This document shows positions 50,256 through 52,422 of a stretch of 52,422 nt of DNA, one piece after another. Position numbers and translations under genes: made by a program. Numbering within the stretch: position 1 is the stretch's first letter; every line of letters begins with the position of its first letter. Under the pieces are notes generated by a model. The model was not told the DNA's origin, made no database searches, and saw nothing but the letters and a program-made list of their open reading frames with translations. The stretch is from Clostridiales bacterium (GTDB lineage: Bacteria; Bacillota; Clostridia; Oscillospirales; Oscillospiraceae), in NCBI GenBank assembly GCA_029268065.1, contig JAJUHC010000019.1:1-52422 (forward strand). The letters are read 5' to 3'.

Positions 50256-51809
50256 TTAGCCTAATATTTCACCGAGCTTGCCCCATGTTTCACAGAACAA
50301 GGCGGGATCCATCTCTTTCAGATCGGACGAAACCTCCGGCACGAAGTCCATTACCGGGAGTATGTCCTTTTCTATGCTCAATCCGGGAGCAAGTTCGGTA
50401 ATCGTCATTTTTCCGTTTATAAGCTTGAAAACACAGCGCTCGGTCACATAGAGCACTTCCTGATCCGGCTTTTTGAACTGGCCCGCGAAGGTTATCTGAT
50501 CGACATGCTTCAGGAACTTCTTGATCGTGCCTTCCTGGACGATCTTAAGCCTGCCGTCGCTGACCTCGGTCTTGGCCTTGGCGGTAAAGGTCCCGCAGAA
50601 CACAACCTTTTTCGTGCTCTGGGTAATATCAATAAAGCCTCCGGGTCCCGAAAGGCGTGGTCCGAATTTGCTGACGTTTACATTTCCGTACTGGTCGCAC
50701 TCGCCCAGGCCGAGAACGGTGATGTCCAGTCCGCCGCCGTCAATAATATCAAAGGCCGCGCCGTGCTCGATCGTAGCCTCGGGGTTGTACGCGCTGCCGA
50801 AATTGGGTAGAGCAGCCGGCACTCCGCCCACCATTCCGCTTTCGGTGGTCATCGTAATGCTTTCGGAATAGCCCTCCTCGGCGACAACGTTCGCCACGTC
50901 GGCGGACATACCCACGCCGAGATTGACTATGTCGCCCTTTCTGAGCTCCATAGCGCAGCGCCTCGCTATCAGCTTTCTCTCGCCCAGAGGCAGCTTTTCA
51001 ATGGCGTTGAGCGGCTTCTTAATCTGTCCCGAAAAGGCCGGCTCAAAATATACGCCCTCTGTCTGCCAGCAGGCGTTTTTATCGGTAGCTACCACAACGT
51101 AATCTACAAGGATGCCGGGGATTTTGACGTCCTTAGGATTGAGGGTGCCTTTTTTCGCGAGATATTCGACCTGCACAATAACTATTCCGCCGGTGTTTTT
51201 TGCGGCGGTCGCCACCGCGAGGCCCTCATTTATTACGCTTTCATTGGCAAAGGAAATGTTTCCGTTTTCGTCGGCTATCGATCCGCGAAGCAGAGCAACA
51301 TCCAGCTTGAAGCTCTTGTAGAAGAGATACTCCTCTCCCTGGAAATTAATAAGCTCGACTAGGTCCTCAGTTGTGGAGGAATTCATTTTTCCGCCCTCGA
51401 CGCGCGGATCTACAAAGGTTCCGAGCCCCACCTTCGTAATGAGCCCGGGGCGTCCTGCGGCAATTTCACGCCAAAGATTCACAATGACGCCCTGCGGCAG
51501 GCAGTGAGTCTGTATCTTGTTCTTCACCGTAAGGTCGCACAAAGAGAAAGCCGAGCCTATATGAGCTGCGGACCATTTTGTAACAAGACCTTCGTAGCCC
51601 AGTCTCGTAACTCCGCGCTCCTTCCAGTCTCCCATCGCGCTGCCCTGTTTGAGGTTGATTCCGCAGGGATGACCGGTTTCCTTGAAGCTCTCGGCTATGG
51701 CGACTCCGACTTCTTCAGCCCATCCGGATAGTCCCATGCCCGCCAGTCCGAGTGTCGCGCCGTCAGGAATCAATTTTGCCGCTTCCTTCGCGGTGATAAA
51801 CTTTGCCAT
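50256..51809 (-). CDS. class I CoA-transferase (CarA / propionate CoA-transferase like)
   Basis: The 517-residue single-chain enzyme moves CoA between acids, through a glutamyl-CoA intermediate. The N-terminal half has DGATLGLAGMGLSGWAEEV and the C-terminal half has VNLGVGMSADVANVV and the active-site Glu motif TTESGMVGG, followed by GAAFDIIDGGG. Both alpha- and beta-type domains are fused as in propionate CoA-transferase and YdiF. As first gene of the operon it may pass CoA from the reduced product acid to the incoming acid, saving ATP, as CarA does with hydrocaffeyl-CoA. Substrate is inferred. Confidence 0.92.
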   Translation of the reverse strand: MAKFITAKEAAKLIPDGATLGLAGMGLSGWAEEVGVAIAESFKETGHPCGINLKQGSAMGDWKERGVTRLGYEGLVTKWSAAHIGSAFSLCDLTVKNKIQTHCLPQGVIVNLWREIAAGRPGLITKVGLGTFVDPRVEGGKMNSSTTEDLVELINFQGEEYLFYKSFKLDVALLRGSIADENGNISFANESVINEGLAVATAAKNTGGIVIVQVEYLAKKGTLNPKDVKIPGILVDYVVVATDKNACWQTEGVYFEPAFSGQIKKPLNAIEKLPLGERKLIARRCAMELRKGDIVNLGVGMSADVANVVAEEGYSESITMTTESGMVGGVPAALPNFGSAYNPEATIEHGAAFDIIDGGGLDITVLGLGECDQYGNVNVSKFGPRLSGPGGFIDITQSTKKVVFCGTFTAKAKTEVSDGRLKIVQEGTIKKFLKHVDQITFAGQFKKPDQEVLYVTERCVFKLINGKMTITELAPGLSIEKDILPVMDFVPEVSSDLKEMDPALFCETWGKLGEILG

Positions 51810-51900
51810 ATCGTTTTCCCCCTACTTAATAATCATATTTTGAGCAAATATGCTGCATTCTGCATAAATATGACCGCGTAATTTCATCAATTGCCGTAAT

Positions 51901-51929
51901 ACTATATCATTTTACTTTTAAAGGTACAA
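51901..51929 (-). promoter_or_regulatory. sigma-A promoter of the car-like operon
   Basis: On the minus strand TTGTAC (51924-51929), 17 bases and TATAGT (51901-51906) form a good promoter about 90 bases before the CoA-transferase ATG. An imperfect AT-rich dyad (AAATATGC...GCATAAATAT, 51846-51871) lies just past the start of transcription and could be an operator. The rest of 51930-52127 is AT-rich with no supported gene. Confidence 0.7.
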
Positions 51930-52127
51930 TACGATAATTATAAATTCCGTAAAATAGACTAATTTTATATTTGTCTATTGTTCAAAATTTCATGCAGGTA
52001 CATAATACTTTAATTAAAAATATATTTATATAAATTTCTTTCTTTAATCATATCGAAATTAGCAAAAAAATTTTAACTTAACACGTTCAGTTTATTGGTA
52101 TTATACATATGGGCAGCATTTTCATGC

Positions 52128-52161
52128 AATAAAAATGAACAGCCCCGCCTACTGGCGGGGC
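52128..52161 (-). terminator. terminator of the rRNA/tRNA-Asn unit
   Basis: GCCCCGCC (52142-52149) pairs with GGCGGGGC (52154-52161) around TACT. On the minus strand it is followed by TGTTCATTTTTATT. It lies five bases past the tRNA CCA end. Confidence 0.88.
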
Positions 52162-52166
52162 CATCA

Positions 52167-52242
52167 TGGCGCCTCCTGTTGGACTCGAACCAACGACCCT
52201 GCGGTTAACAGCCGCATGCTCTACCGACTGAGCTAAGAAGGC
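52167..52242 (-). tRNA. tRNA-Asn (anticodon GTT)
   Basis: The minus strand folds as a 76-base tRNA with encoded CCA. The acceptor stem GCCTTCT pairs with AGGAGGC (one G-U), the D-arm reads TAGCTCAGT..GGTAGAGCA, and the T-arm holds GGTTCGAGTCC. The anticodon loop CTGTTAA gives GTT at 52207-52209. It is co-transcribed downstream of 5S rRNA, a common arrangement in Clostridia. Confidence 0.97.
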
Positions 52243-52248
52243 ATGTGT

Positions 52249-52279
52249 ATGGGGTCTGGTCTGGTCGACCAGACCCCAT
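52249..52279. other. stem between 5S rRNA and tRNA-Asn
   Basis: ATGGGGTCTGGT (52249-52260) pairs perfectly with 52268-52279 around a seven-base loop. On the minus (rRNA) strand there is no T run after it, so it is more likely a processing stem than a terminator. Confidence 0.55.
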
Positions 52280-52290
52280 GCTTTTTCAGT

Positions 52291-52406
<116 letters not shown>

Positions 52407-52422
52407 TTACTTTCTTCTGAAA

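Noticed and set aside
51978..51995. Possible Rex site upstream of the CoA-transferase gene
   Set aside because: The left half (TTGTT) fits but the right half misses several consensus positions; it is not convincing.
52249..52279. Terminator between 5S rRNA and tRNA-Asn
   Set aside because: The T run lies on the plus-strand side, not after the stem on the rRNA strand, so it does not separate the two RNAs.

Overview
The window reads as chromosomal DNA of an anaerobic, spore-forming member of the Clostridia, most like the Oscillospiraceae. The evidence is dipicolinate synthase subunits (dpaA, dpaB) and spoVT, a trimeric electron-bifurcating-type [FeFe] hydrogenase (hydABC), an Etf-linked acyl-CoA reductase operon and a Rex repressor. 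Nearly all genes and the 5S rRNA lie on the minus strand. Because rRNA is normally co-directional with replication, replication probably crosses the window from right to left (inference). No phage, insertion sequence or CRISPR array was seen.

Layout. 1-2160: purine nucleoside phosphorylase with an ArsC/Spx-like protein, and a divergent thymidylate-synthase-like gene. 2164-3644: dpaAB. 4112-11310: a complete-looking hisZGDCBHAF-IE operon without a histidinol-phosphatase. 11469-12617: cysteine desulfurase with a non-AUG start. 12733-16442: mtaB, then serC-serA behind a perfect consensus promoter. 16465-16706: a cluster of seven hairpins. 16709-22005: exopolysaccharide/capsule operon (chain-length protein, tyrosine kinase, phosphatase, sugar dehydratase, LCP protein). 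22275-28196: spoVT, an RNHCP-domain gene, an FMN-binding protein, two zinc-ribbon membrane proteins and a DUF4352-like lipoprotein. 28512-43822: a metal/redox block with a family-5 (peptide/nickel-type) ABC transporter, a ferredoxin-partner-domain protein with a CsoR-like regulator, a polyferredoxin, hydABC, and a FecBCD-type importer led by a radical SAM gene. 44254-51809: a carABCDE-like operon (CoA-transferase, acyl-CoA dehydrogenase, EtfB, ferredoxin-EtfA, acyl-CoA synthetase) followed by rex and a FlK-like thioesterase. 52142-52406: end of an rRNA operon (5S, tRNA-Asn, terminator).

Main discovery. Five promoters in the metal/redox block carry the same 20-bp element, written toward the promoter as AYNWCCCCNNRGGRGGCTTG. 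In every case its last three bases are the TTG of the -35 box, and a -10-like hexamer follows after a 17-18 bp spacer. The five promoters serve the family-5 transporter operon, the operon that encodes the CsoR-like regulator, the polyferredoxin, the hydABC operon and the radical SAM/FecBCD operon. This predicts one local regulon joining metal-type uptake, Fe-S proteins and hydrogenase. The CsoR-like protein, which has a His-rich tail and is encoded inside the regulon, is the most economical candidate regulator; a class II activator encoded elsewhere is the main alternative. No database search was possible, so family names rest on motifs recognised by eye.
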